DNA from: Lunularia cruciata
Taxonomy: Eukaryota > Streptophyta > Marchantiopsida > Lunulariales > Lunulariaceae
Direction of reading: 5' to 3'
DNA length: 64,000 bases
NCBI GenBank assembly: GCA_948567375.1
Contig: OX419762.1
Location: forward strand, 47,349,034-47,413,033
The translations under genes and the position numbers were made by a program. Positions 1-10,667 of this stretch are shown one piece after another. Below the pieces are notes generated by a model that was not told where the DNA came from, searched no databases, and saw only the letters and a list, made by a program, of their open reading frames with translations. How positions within the stretch are numbered: the first letter of the stretch is position 1; every line of letters begins with the position of its first letter.

Positions 1-452
1 TTTATGGGGCCTCCAAAGGCCCTAGGTGTTACTTTGGTATAGTGGGTACCATTGAGTTGGATGACTTCATCCAAGAGTTTGGTAGTTGGTGTGATCTACA
101 GCAAATGAGGAACCTAACTTTGTTTACACCCTTCATGGCATGGAAGGAGTTGCTTTAGCATTTAGAAGGTCCATTGATGGACAACTACCATGAGTTAAGG
201 AGAGATTATTTGGAGGAGATTGAGTTATGGAGATAATATTGGTCTCTCAACTATGTCTCCATCACTTCAGGTTTAGTTGCCAGGAGTAGATCAATTGTAC
301 CCATGAGTTCTAGCTTGAGTAGTGTTGGTGGAGCTAGTGGAGGTGCACTAGTTGGAGATAGTGCTATCACAAGTGGAGGTACCATTGTAGGAGGTGGTGT
401 GGTACCGGGGTTTAAGTCCATGGTGGAGTTCCTCTAATGTTTGAGGCTGAAC
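1..452 (+). pseudogene. gag/capsid-like remnant
   Basis: A frame open from base 3 reads through about 430 bases with only a few stops. Around 57-330 it contains DDFIQEFGSWCDLQ, FMAWKELL and NYHELRRDYLEEIE, a composition like retrotransposon capsid. It becomes Gly/Ser-rich after about 300. One stop (TAG near 154) would be CAG before a C-to-T change. The piece ends where element D1 is inserted. I cannot assign it to a family, and it continues beyond the left edge of the window. Confidence 0.35.
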
Positions 453-1144
453 TGTAACACCCATTTATGCATGTGTGTGGTATTGTGATGTTTAGCTTGG
501 TATTACAAGTACTTAAGAGATATTATTTATATAGAGATAAAGGATGGTTCTATATTAGTCATGGTTAGCTAAATTTAGTCATAGCTAAGATAGAGGGAAA
601 CTTACTTTAGAGGAAGTAGAAAAGATGAGTATTACTATTTTGGATTTTAGTGTGTTGACTTGGTATTATTCCTAAGTGTTTGGCTTTGAGGAAAAAGTTG
701 GGAACTCTTGGGCCCGCAAGCCTTTTTGTTTTGGATTCTTCTTTAGTCCAAGGATAACCCATGTGAAAGAATCCTTGACTTAGTGGTTGGGTCAAGATAA
801 GACCACATGCTTAGGGGAAAATGCCCATGTGAATGGATTTTCATTTCTACTTTTTGACTTTACTTGACTTTTAGTCTAGTAACTTGAGTTACTATGGTTA
901 TTAGTAACTTTGGTACGTAACTATTTCACAAGTATATAAACAAGGGGTGAGGAGGTACTCATCATCCTTTCATTTGCAACTATCTTTCTCTCATTGAGTT
1001 CTCTAATGAGCAATGTCTTGAGTCTTGGAGTGTTAGCCTTGGAGGAGTATGATGGAGTTGGGGTTCCTTGCCTTCTTAGTCCATGTTGCGCTACCATAAT
1101 AGCCATCAGAGGTTTATCCTGATTGAGAGACATGCCGGCTCACA
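453..1144 (+). mobile_element. family D LTR-like element, copy 1 (D1)
   Basis: A 692-bp unit begins TGTAACACCC and ends CCGGCTCACA, with the TG...CA ends of an LTR. It is flanked by the 4-bp duplication GAAC (449-452 and 1145-1148). A TATA box (TATATAAA, 933-940) lies about two thirds of the way in, as in an LTR promoter. Three further copies occur at 34911, 53676 and 58171. No internal region, PBS or PPT is present, so it is a solo LTR or a very short non-autonomous element. The parent family is not represented in the window. Confidence 0.8.
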
Positions 1145-1148
1145 GAAC

Positions 1149-1446
1149 TACCAAGGAGTACGGACTGAGCCTTTGAGTTTCTAGCTATGGTAGACAGAGG
1201 CCGACAAGCGACACCTGGATTCTCTTAGCTAGAGTAGGTGTGGCTTGACTATAATTAGTGCCTAGTTGTTGGCAGTTTATAGAGTGATAGATCAAGTACT
1301 GATCTTAGTTGAGTTGATTTGAGAGTTGTAAATGATCTGATTATTGTGACACCTTAGAGTCTATGTATGACTTATGTGTATAGTATGCTTTTATAGTATA
1401 TCATGTTGACAACAATGTATATTGTGTAGCAATGTATATACACACA
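1149..1446 (+). mobile_element. family E LTR fragment, 3' part
   Basis: This piece is the inverted counterpart of 63584-64000. Both share the blocks GACAGAGGCCG, GGTGTGGCTTGACT, GTGCCTAGTT, GAGTCTATGTATGACTTATG and TTGTGTAGCAAT. It ends in CACACA directly against the integrase relic at 1447, so CA is the likely LTR terminus. The upstream part is missing or too diverged to see across D1. The family is not identified. Confidence 0.6.
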
Positions 1447-1910
1447 ACACTCTAGGCCAATGTTGGAGCATCCATTGAATCAAAGGTTGGTGCCAAATGG
1501 ATTTTCTTACTAAGCTTAACAACAAACACCACGATTGCTATGTGACCTTGCTTTGTCTTGGGCAAGGAGGTGACAAGATCTAAGCTCATATGTTCCCACC
1601 AAGCAGATGAGATGGGAAGTGGTTGAAGGAGTTCACTCAATTTTTGGTTGCTAGCCTTGTTGAGTTGGCACCTCTCACAAGTTTGGACAAACTCATGAAC
1701 ACTTGTGCTATGGTAGGCCACCACCATTGGTGTTGTTGGGTACCCAAGGTCTTATCCACACCCATGTGACCAGTGATTGGTAAGTCATGAGCTTCTTGAA
1801 GGCGCGCAAGTCGTAGATCATCCTTGATTGAAACAAAGATATGGTTCTCACAAAATAGAAGGCTTTCCTTGAAGGAAAAGGTGTTGTATTCCTTTTCATA
1901 TGCTGCAAGA
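1447..1910 (-). pseudogene. Ty3-type integrase fragment (relic H)
   Basis: On the minus strand the N-terminal zinc-binding region is present but spread over two frames. The His pair is in ARLQEAHDLPITGHMG and the Cys pair in CERCQLNKAS. The start of the catalytic core follows (SLDLVTSLPKTKQG, then VVFVVKLSKKIHLAP). The core breaks off at 1447 where the family E LTR begins, so the second Asp and the Glu of the DDE triad are lost. The motif style resembles chromovirus-like Ty3 elements more than the Athila-like elements elsewhere in the window. Confidence 0.75.
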
Positions 1911-1999
1911 AAACCTTATATCATTTGAAAGAAGAGGTCTTGTTGTAAAGTTGTTCTAAACTTGATTTGGACTTTTGAATTGATTGACATTGTTGTAAT

Positions 2000-3460
2000 T
2001 GCCACCATGATGAGAGGAAGAGACTTCAAATCAAGTAATCATGATAAGGCATCAAGGATGACATGGAATCTATTGGGTTTGTACTCAAATTTGAGGTCAA
2101 ACAATTGTAGTTGTTCCTCCCATCAATAATATTGACTCTTCATGTGTTCCAAATATAATATTGACTGCAACAAGAGTTTGTGATCAATTTGCATGATCAC
2201 TTGTTTCCACAAGAGATAATGCCTCCATACCTTGGTGGCATATACCATTGCTAGTTTTTCACAATCTCAAGTAGAGCAATTCCTTTATGCAATGTTTAGT
2301 TGGTGAGACACAAAGGCAATGGTATGTAATCCATTTGGGAATTCTTACTACAACATGACATAATGGTAAAGTTAAAATTATTAAAATCAACCACGCAAGG
2401 TAGTTAAGAGTTATATGGTTAAAGGATGGGTCTTGAAGACACCATATATTTTAGCTTCTAGAGTGCTTCTTCATGCTTGGTGGTCCATTGAATGCTTGAT
2501 TTCTTCTCCAAGAGATTGGTCAATGGTGCGGCCACATGAGCATAATAGTAGATGAACCATTAGTAACACTTACTAATCCATTAAATGCCTATAATTTTTT
2601 GACATCCTTTGGAGTATGCCAATCAATAATGGCCTTGATTTTCTCCTTTTCCATCTTGATTGTCTGAGATCTTATGACCCAAGAAGGTAACTTCCTTCTA
2701 CTAAAAGGCATACTTTGATTGCTTATAATAAAACTTCCATTGATATAGTCATCTTAGGACTTCTTGCACATGATTTGCATGTTTTGCCTCTATCTTGCTA
2801 TAGATTAAAACATCATCCAAGAACACCATCATGTACCAATCCAAAAGCTCATCCAACACCCAATGCATTTGATCCATGAAGATTGCTAGAGCATCAATGA
2901 GCCCAGTAGGTAGAACTCTTCATTCAAAATACCCATACCATGTGCAAAATGTAGTTATTTGCACATCTTCTTTATCAATGGGGAATCTACCAATAGCTGC
3001 TTCAAAGATCCAACTTGGAGAAGTATTGTGCTCCATTCAATTAGTTAAGCAAGTCATCAATTTGAGGCAAGTGATATGCATTCTTCATTGTTTGTTTATT
3101 GAGACCACAATAATCAATACAAAAAAAAATGCTTCCATCCTTCTTTGGAACAAATAGTATTGGTGCTCCCCAAGCAAATGTACTATGTCATATGAAATCC
3201 TTCTCCAACAACTCTGTTAGTGTTGTTCAAAGCTCATCCAACTATTGGTTCTCACCAACTTTGGTGAGAACTAATAGATTAATCTATTCATTGGAGTACT
3301 TCTTGGCAATAACTCAATCTTGAAAGACATACCATAATTTGAGTGTAATCCCTTTGGCAGATTATCCAAAAACACATTTGCAAAATTTTAAACTATCTGA
3401 TCAACCATTTCTTGATGAGGCTTCTAGCTCTCTTTAGATTCTCCATGTGCAATTGGCTTG
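2000..3460 (-). pseudogene. reverse transcriptase-RNase H relic (H)
   Basis: Read on the minus strand with several frame changes, this gives in order a pre-RT segment (FKIELLP), [27 protein letters not shown], and the catalytic motif FLDDVLIYSK at about 2805-2835. An RNase H segment follows (IDHKLLLQ, then FEYKPNRFHVILDALS, around 2040-2200). Many stops and indels make it non-functional. It lies between the protease at 3702 and the integrase at 1910, the normal Ty3 order. Confidence 0.75.
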
Positions 3461-3689
3461 ATCCACACTACAAAATTAGGTTTATCTTCCTCCAAAGCTT
3501 GCTTATGGTTGCTTTATTGACAAACTTCTCATCTTGGGATTGACTATTCTTAGATGTTTTACTCAAAGGTGCCAAAAAAAACCTAATTGGTAATTCCTAT
3601 CTTGGTGTTATACTTGAATTTTTTGTCAGTCCAATCAAATTGAACCTTATGATATTCAAGCCAAGGCAAATTTAGAATGATATCATAGT

Positions 3690-3980
3690 GTAGAGGTGAC
3701 ACTACAAACCTCTTACAATCCAAATATCCTTCACAATCTTGAATGTAACAAGATGTAAGGTATGGAATGTAGAACCCTTTCTACCATTCACCATCATCAA
3801 TCTACTTCCATTTAATGGCTTGATAGGAATACTTAATTCCTTTGCTAATTGCATGAACATGCAATTCTTTGAACTTCCAAAATCCACCAAAATCCAACAA
3901 CTATGATCAAATATCATACCTTGCAATTGAAGCAAACTTGCGTAGGTCAAGCCTTCAATCCCATTAGAACTAATCAAATT
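3690..3980 (-). pseudogene. retropepsin-like protease relic (H)
   Basis: A minus-strand frame of about 91 codons contains ILVDFGSSKNCMF, matching the aspartic protease signature LVDSGS(T/S)xxFI with Ser changed to Phe. It is followed by KELSIPIKPLNGSRLMMVNG, as expected after the active-site loop in Ty3 proteases. The position between the zinc-knuckle region and the RT supports the call. Confidence 0.65.
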
Positions 3981-3999
3981 TCCAATAGGTAGCTCAAAA

Positions 4000-4355
4000 T
4001 CTCCTATTGGGAGTCCTCATTTCTTTGATCATTCTACACACAAACTCTATCTGGGCAATTTGTTGAGGTTGCTCATTCTTGAGTGGACACTAAACAATGC
4101 AATGTCTAATTTGATGATTATAAAAGCAACCACCATCTTGCCACCACCTTTCTCTATTTGTAGTGCCTAGTGGTCTCTATTAGATGGCATCAATCTCTGT
4201 TAGTGCCAACTCCTCCACCCATGTCTAGTGTATTGATAGGTTTTGTGAAGGTTGAGGTTAATACCAAGTTGTTGCAACCAAGGAATCAAAGCGCTCAGCC
4301 AATTGCATGGCTTCCTCTAAGTGTTGTGGCTCTTGCATAATCACCTCTAATTTGG
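4000..4355 (-). pseudogene. gag C-terminal relic with degenerate zinc knuckle (H)
   Basis: The minus strand encodes EEAMQLAERFDSLV near 4270-4320, a typical Ty3 capsid C-terminal motif. A knuckle of spacing C-x2-N-x4-H-x4-C lies near 4090-4135, with its second Cys changed to Asn and one stop inside. At about 4355 it abuts a coiled-coil fragment that belongs to the LTR-encoded protein, so the 5' LTR, PBS and gag N-terminus expected here are missing. Confidence 0.55.
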
Positions 4356-4642
4356 TTAGTTTCCATCTCTGACTTTCTCTTTGTTTCTTGCTCTCTCTCC
4401 CTAAAACTCCTCCCTATACATTTGTAACTCAACTTTGAACTCCACTTTTAGTGCTTTCTTCCACTTCATATATTGACCAAGTTGAGCTTCCATGCTTTTG
4501 ATCAACCCTCTCAACCATTCTTCTTCTTGACTTCTTATGGTCAATTCATGCTACTAGGCTTGATCCTTCTCTACATCACTTGACTTTAAACTCTCCAACT
4601 CCTGCTCCATTATTGTTGCTATGGCCTTTGAATGTATGGCCT
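4356..4642 (-). pseudogene. LTR-encoded coiled-coil ORF fragment (F, distal part)
   Basis: The minus strand gives ATIMEQELESLKSSD followed by a charged heptad-rich helix with LRGLIKSMEAQ and VEFKVELQMYREEF. These match the coiled coil of the LTR ORFs at 43219-43560 and 24600-24900. The sequence was continuous with 10388-10667 before the solo LTR at 4643-10387 was inserted. The C-terminal tail and U5 of this LTR are absent, because it joins gag relic H at about 4355. Confidence 0.65.
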
Positions 4643-5419
4643 TGTGACAACATAGCAAATATCACTTTTGTGGTACTCAGGTAGGTAAAGTTTGTTCACG
4701 CAGAGATACAAGTAAGAAATATCCAAAATACAAAGTCAAAATGTAAAAAGTAGTTCTTCTTGGTTTTATCTCTAATCTCTCAAGTAGAAACTACACCCAA
4801 AAGAGAGTAATAAGCACTGACTCGTAGTCTTGTCACAACAATTTGTCACTCATAATCACAAATCTTTCCAAACAAACTTGATTGTGATGATTCAAATCCT
4901 TCCAAAGACGGCTACTTTGCCACAAAACAACTTCATCTCAAAATTGTGTTCCACTCCTCCATTAAAGGCACAACTTCCTTGATTGAAATTGCTTCACATC
5001 AACTCAGCTCTGCACTCACAAATGTAGAATACTACCAACACTACAATTCCTCTCAGATCTGTCAAGGCATTACTCTGATTGCACTTCACTTAGGATCAAT
5101 CACTTAGGATCAAACACATAGAATGAAGATCAAGGTTTTGGAATCCAACATCTAACAAACACATTGGATTGCGCTTTGAATTTCTCCCAACACTCACAAA
5201 CACACATAAAGAATTGATACTTGGAATTAAGCTCAAGCAACAAGCACTAAACTCAACACTTTGCTTTATCTATCTTCAGAAATTATGAATACTGAATAAC
5301 ATGTGACTGCAAATACTTCCTTTAAATAATAGAGTAATTGATAGTTACTAACAAAATTACCATTCTACAATAACTTTACAAACCTGGAGATCTGAAAAGA
5401 CAATGCACCTCTTCATATC

Positions 5420-7850
5420 TACATCTTCAAATCTCAAATCTATTCCTACTCCAACCCGATGTCCACCTCTTCTTTGGCTTCCAAATCAAATGATCCTACT
5501 ACCACTTCTCCTTCTTTGGGTCTATCTAATTCTATTAATTCCTTTGCTATCTCTACCACTTCTTCACTCTAAACTACAATTGCACTGGTGAGTAACTTAT
5601 CTAACTCTTTATCTCCTGACCCACTCTTCTCTAATGTCTTAGATAGCTGATCCAAAGACACTTGAACTCTTACTTCTACAACTTTGGACTTCTTATCTTC
5701 CTTCACACTACTTCAAAGTCTCTCTAACTCTAAATTCACTAAGTCTAATCTGAGACCTACATTGTCTCCTACCTCAATTACCTTCCTATCTACTCATTCT
5801 CTCAAACAAATCAACAGAGTGTTCATATTGTACATTTTTTGCTCTTCTCTTTTGAGTTTCTTGCACTAGCATTTTTAACTCTTGCAGTCTCGCTTCCTCT
5901 AATCTTCCTTCAGATTTTGTGCTCAACATTGCTTGTAATCTTCCAACAATTTCTCCTACAGACTTTGATGCATACCCTCAAGATTGTTCTGCTTTCAACT
6001 CTTCTTTGTACATCTTCAACTCATCTTCATACTCAATGGCAAGCATCTTCTTTCCTCCGCATACTGAGCGCTTTGCACCTCAACACTTCTTACCAAACAT
6101 CTCAATCTTTCCTCCTCTTGGTGTCGGATTGCCAACTCCCTCTACCATGCTTGATCCTTTCCTGCCGCACTCTTCTTCAAGCTCTCTAACTCCTGTTCCA
6201 TCACAACCACCATCGCCTCCACATGAATGCTTTCAATAAAAACTTTGCTTACCTCTCCTTTCATCTTCACTAGCAGTGCTATTTGCTCTTTCAGTTCTTT
6301 GGCTTGATTGTGCATCTCTCTCCAATGCTTCTCAAAACTCTCTTGCAAGTTCTTTCAAGTCTTCTTCTTCAAGATTGCATCCACTCAAAGTTCCTTAGCT
6401 TCTCCTTCTCTTTGAGTTACAATCTCCTTCAAGTCCTTTATTTCATCCAATAGATACTTCATCACCTACAACTCATTCTACACCTCCATATGATCTTACT
6501 AGATCACCTTCTTTTGCTTCTTCAACAACTCCAACAATGGACTCATAATTTGTGATAAGTACTTCATCCCATCAGAGCCTTCTTCATCTTTTGCTCTATC
6601 TTTGTACTTTGCTTCTTCCGCCAAAGCCTTCCTCCAAAGTCTTAATCTTTGTACCTCAATAACATTCCCTCCGAGCTTCTTCCTTATAGACTGAGCTTGG
6701 ACCTATGGGTTCTGCTGTCATTGACTTCTTGGCTCTTCTTCCCTTCCAATCTTCCTTCTTTGGTTCTTTATCCATCTCCTCCATGGGCAACTCTAAGCAA
6801 GGGTTATCTCCTCCTTCCATACTATCAATTGCCACATAGAATGTCTCATCTTCTTCTGCCTCCACCCTTCTTCTTCACCTTCACTCTCACTCCCAGATTC
6901 CTCACTCTGTAATGTGAGTTTAGCTTCTTTGGAGTCTCCTCTCCTCAACTCTGTCTCTCCTTCAGACTTTATCTCCAAAGTCTTGTCCCTTAGTGCCTTC
7001 TTACCTCACATATTGAGTCTATGGGTCTTGCATTGTGGCTGGGGTAAGGCTACCTCTTTGGGTTTAGTTTGCTTCTTTGTCTTTGGAATTCTTCCTTCCA
7101 CCATCTCCCTCTATCCCGTTCCGATGAAATGGTTATCATTGGCTTGCAATTGTAACATGTATTGTTGTTCTTCTTTGTCTGCTTCTTGTCAAAGATTAGG
7201 ATGGAAATGCAAAACCATGCACTGCCTCTCCTCCATTGTCAATAGATTGAATCCAAAGTAGAAGTGCGCTACAAATGGTGCAAAGTGAGGTGGAGTCAAA
7301 TTGGTTCTTGAATTGACGATCATCTGCCTTGTTCTTTGATGGAAACACTTTGCCCAATTCACCTTCACCCATGCAAACATCTAGTGGAAGAAGACCGCCT
7401 GCTGCATGTTCAAGTACGTAGTTTGCTTGGGCTTGAATTGAGCCATGACTGCTCCTACAATGCTCTGCTTAATTGGGTCCCGATAGGACTCTACTTTGTA
7501 GCCATTGTTGGTCCATGGAGCAAAGAATGAATTTGAATTTATGCAGTCTCTTTTGCAACATTGCACTTCCTATAGAAGATTACTCCACTTGCCTCTCCTA
7601 CTTCCTTCCCCAATACTAACCTCCAATCCAACTCAGTCCATTGAGCCGGAATCATCTCTTCCCTATAACTTTGGGGCCTTCCTCACAATTATTGGCAACT
7701 ATCTCTGCCATGATGCTTGGAAAATTGACATTCCAATTTCATGCCAAGAATGTGATCCAAAGTCTATTCAAGGCTTCGATCCTAGCTATGACATCTAATC
7801 ACCAAATTGTGAAACTCCTCATTACGAGTGCGTTCTTAGTCTTCTTTGCC
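5420..7850 (-). pseudogene. LTR-encoded protein, broken copy in S7
   Basis: The minus strand carries, from high to low coordinates, pieces of the globular region (KNGYKVESY-like at 7381-7566; WAKCFHQRTRQM at 7189-7380), the acidic stretch (6793-6978), the coiled coil with VVVMEQELESLKKSAAGKDQ (6142-6348), and the acidic tail near 5420-5560. Its N-terminal part continues at 9814-10130, beyond nested element S1. Several stops and frame changes break it. It is closer to the LTR ORF at 41602 (MRAKKPIE type) than to the one at 22871. Confidence 0.7.
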
Positions 7851-8233
7851 ATGATGTAGTACCCACATTTTTTCACAAGTTTTGAAGAAGAAGTGCCTTG
7901 CTGAAACCAAATTGAAACCAAATGAGAAAAATGAGAGGAAATTTGTATTTTGATCAAGCCCGAGAAAGTAGACTTTGTGTCAGATGAAGACGGTCTCAGC
8001 CAGGATTGAAAGAGGGTAGATCCAAAAGAGGAATGGAAGTTACAGATCGAGATTCTTGTGGGGGCTATATCTCAATGTTCACAAGTCCAAATCAAGCGTG
8101 CTATATTTTGTTGGAAGCGTCTCGTTTAGAGCTTTCCGTTGCCACCAAAATCACAGAGTTTGAAGTTTTGTAGAAGAAGTTACAAGCATTTGAAGTTTTG
8201 GGAGTAAATGTACATAGTAAGTTAGTGTCTTCG

Positions 8234-8380
8234 CACTTGAGACTTTGGACTTCAGACTTGAAACTTTGGACTTTGGACTTCGGACTTGAGACTTCGGACT
8301 TGAGACTTGTGACTGGAGACTTGTGACTTGAGACTTGTGACTTCAGACTTCAGACTTTAGACTTTGGACTTTGGACTTCA
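8234..8380 (+). repeat. GACTTNN heptamer tandem array, 21 units
   Basis: Twenty-one consecutive 7-bp units fit the pattern GACTTNN without a single length change. The last two bases are mostly TG, GA, CA, CG or GT. Only three units depart from GACTT (first unit CACTTGA, fifth AACTTTG, twelfth GACTGGA). The equivalent part of S2 (about 25650-25690) has only a few recognisable units, so the array expanded in this copy or contracted in that one. Confidence 0.9.
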
Positions 8381-8706
8381 GGTTTACACAACTTCGGGTT
8401 AGAAGCTTCTTTGCCTCAAGACGAAGATGACTAGATCTGAGATAGTCAAACCTCGGAGTGCAATGAAGATGACTTCAGGAATCTTGCCAGAGGCATTAGA
8501 GAAAGTAAGGATAGAGAAAGAATAGATAGTTAAGATACCCATGACTTCAATTTTAGTTCTAATTGAAGATGGAACAAGAATTGAAGGAGAAGTAGCAGTA
8601 GTGAATAAACCCGAAGTGCAAGATCAGACTGTAAGTGTCTTTGGGTCAGTTACATGAGTGAGTAGGGGAAAGTGGGTTACAAATTGAAGGCGTAGATAGT
8701 GTACCA

Positions 8707-9012
8707 ATGCTTTCAATTACAATTCTTGATGAGGATATGGTAGAATTAGCAAAGAAATTGATAGTAATTAGACCCAATGTTACAGATGTAGGAATTCAGG
8801 TGTCATCGGACTTATTATTAGAGACATTAGAGAAGAGTGGGTCAGGAGATAAAGAAGTAGATGGAGTAACCATGAGCTCAATTGTAGTTCCTAGTGAAGA
8901 AGTAGTAGAAGTAGTGAAGGATTTGTTAAAATCAGATATACCCGAAGAAGGAGAAGTAATAGGAAGATCATCGGATTTGAAAGCCAATGAAGAGGTGGAC
9001 ATCGGATTGTAG
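8707..9012 (+). pseudogene. C-terminal tail of LTR-encoded protein in short LTR S1
   Basis: An open frame of 101 codons starts MLSITILDEDMVELAKKL and ends NEEVDIGL before TAG. It aligns with the last ~100 codons of the long-LTR ORFs: LLETLEKSGSGDKEVDG is matched by IDTLEKSGSGDKDVDG in the copy ending at 44049. The upstream globular and coiled-coil coding parts are absent from this LTR. Whether this remnant is translated is unknown; it may simply be kept as part of U5. Confidence 0.55.
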
Positions 9013-10387
9013 TAGAAACAATTTTGAGATAGGAAAAGGCAGATATGAAGAGGTGGATTGTCAGTTTGGATCTGTAGGTAGGAAGAGATGTTAGGAAGTA
9101 GTACAATAGAGAGAACTGCCGTTTGCTTTAGTATTTAAGAGTGGCATTCACAGGTCAATGTTGTTCAGTATTCAAATTTCCGAAGATAGATAAAACAAAG
9201 TGTTGGTTTTAGTGCTCGTTGCTTGAGCTTAATTTTGATTGTCAATTATGTGTTTTTGTTTGTGAGTGTGTGGTTTTCAAAGTACAAGTTAGTGTGTCTA
9301 TGGATGTTGGATTCTGTAGTCTTGATCTTCATTCTGTGTGTCTGATCCTAAGTGAAGTGCATCGGAGCAATGCCTTGACAGATCTGAGAGGAATTGTAGT
9401 GTTGGTAGTATTTTGCATTTGTGAGTGCAACACAAAGTTGATGTGAAGCAATTTCAATCGAGGAAGTTATGCCTTCAGTGGAGAGGTGGAACACAATTCT
9501 GAGGCAAAGTCGTTCTTTGCAGTGAAGTGTCATCTTTGAGAGAATCCGAATCCTCACAATCAAGATTTGTTTGGATAGAGTTTGCTATGTTGTGATTATG
9601 GGTGTGTGTATTCGTGACAAGCTGTCAAGATTGTGAGCTTGTTACTCTCTTCTAGGTGTAGTTTCTACCTTAGAGATTAAAGAAGAAACCAAGAAGAACT
9701 ACATGTTACTATTTGACTTCGTATTTGACCAATTTTGAATCGTATCTTTGCGGGAACAAACTTTACTTACCCAATTACCGCAAAAGTGATATTTTCCAGG
9801 TTGTCACACATGATCTGCTCCCTAGTTCCTTGGCACTAGAAGACTATCCTCTCTCTTGGACATGGCACTCTAACCCCTTTTGGACTTTGGAAAATTTCCA
9901 TCTCAATTGGCTTCTTGATGCGCATTACTGCAAGTCAACTACTTAGAGGAACATGATATCTACTTGACATATTTGATTTCCCCTATGCAATTACAATTTT
10001 ATAGTACCCCAAAGTGCAATCATTCTTCAATTGATTTCAAAATTGACTCCCACTTCTTCTGCGTGTTGGTTTCTTGTCACTATCAAGGTATTCTTCTCCT
10101 GCCTCCGCCATTTCTTGCAATGTACATTCTTGATTGGCCTGATACGTAGTGAGGTTGTTACACCATCTTTTGTATCAGCCTTTGCTTCCCATTCCAAAGA
10201 TGCACTTCTTTGGATTTGTCTCTTTGTAACCCCATCTGAGTACTTCCGGTTCTTGACCCAAGGTTGACTTCTTCAAGTTTACTCCAAAGACACATAAGTC
10301 CATTCTTTCCTTCATAATTCAGCTTCCTCAATACACTTCTTCAAAACTTTGACAAAACAAAACAAAACAAGAAATGTGGGTACCACA

Positions 10388-10667
10388 GACCTCAACTTGG
10401 GGGTTTCATCAAATTCCACCTACAATTTTTCAGTCAATGTCTTGTGCTTCATCATTTCTTTAGCTTGCCTTTCAAGCTCACCGCCTTGCTTCACAAACTC
10501 TTCCTCCAAAAGAGTGCATCCACCCGAACTACTTTGGCTTCTTCTTCAACTTTGAGATCTCTTCACTCCAATATCTCACCACTTGCAGTCCATCCTTCAC
10601 TTCAAGATGATCTTTCTTCAACTCCATTTTCTACTTCTGCAATTGCAAGTGCAATGGACATACAATC
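10388..10667 (-). pseudogene. LTR-encoded coiled-coil ORF fragment (F, proximal part)
   Basis: This minus-strand piece of the same coding region as 4356-4642 was separated from it by solo LTR S7; joining them restores ...VEV-IHSKA, as in related copies. It includes a helix-forming segment like the MNELQVLKHLL part of the copy at 41602. Its upstream continuation is cut off at 10667 by the plus-strand LTR starting at 10668. Confidence 0.55.

Larger units (their letters stand above)
7855..9808 (+). mobile_element. short-type solo LTR (S1), 1954 bp
   Basis: It starts TGTAGTACCCACATTTTTTC and ends ...CCAGGTTGTCACA, and is flanked by a perfect CATGA duplication (7850-7854 and 9809-9813). It shares its terminal regions with the long LTRs. 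The middle differs: there is no globular coding region, and a heptamer array is present (8234-8380). The start region (GTGCCTTGCTGAAACCAAAT) is shared with S2 at 25216 rather than with the long LTRs, so these form a short-LTR subfamily. Confidence 0.9.
4643..10387 (-). mobile_element. long solo LTR (S7) with nested S1
   Basis: On the minus strand this LTR starts TGTGGTACCCACATTTCTTG at 10387 and ends ...GTTGTCACA at 4643. The flanks GGCCT (4638-4642) and GACCT (10388-10392) are a 5-bp target duplication with one mismatch. Without S1 (7855-9808 plus its CATGA copy) it measures about 3.79 kb, the full long-LTR length. The U5 end carries the block shared by every LTR of this lineage (TATCTCTGCGGGAACGAACT and neighbours, in diverged form). 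No internal region accompanies it. Confidence 0.85.

Noticed and set aside
921-1133. A ~70-codon frame antisense to family D LTRs, open in all four copies (921-1133 minus, 35379-35564 minus, 53687-53899 plus, 58183-58395 plus)
   Set aside because: The copies are too similar for openness to be informative, the frame overlaps the TATA/R region on the opposite strand, and it has no recognisable domain. Low-complexity Ser/Thr/Arg content looks incidental.
5403-7261. Leu/Ser-rich plus-strand frames that resemble membrane proteins
   Set aside because: They are reverse complements of Glu/Lys-rich coiled-coil code: GAG/GAA/AAG codons read backwards give CTC/TTC/CTT. Not real genes.
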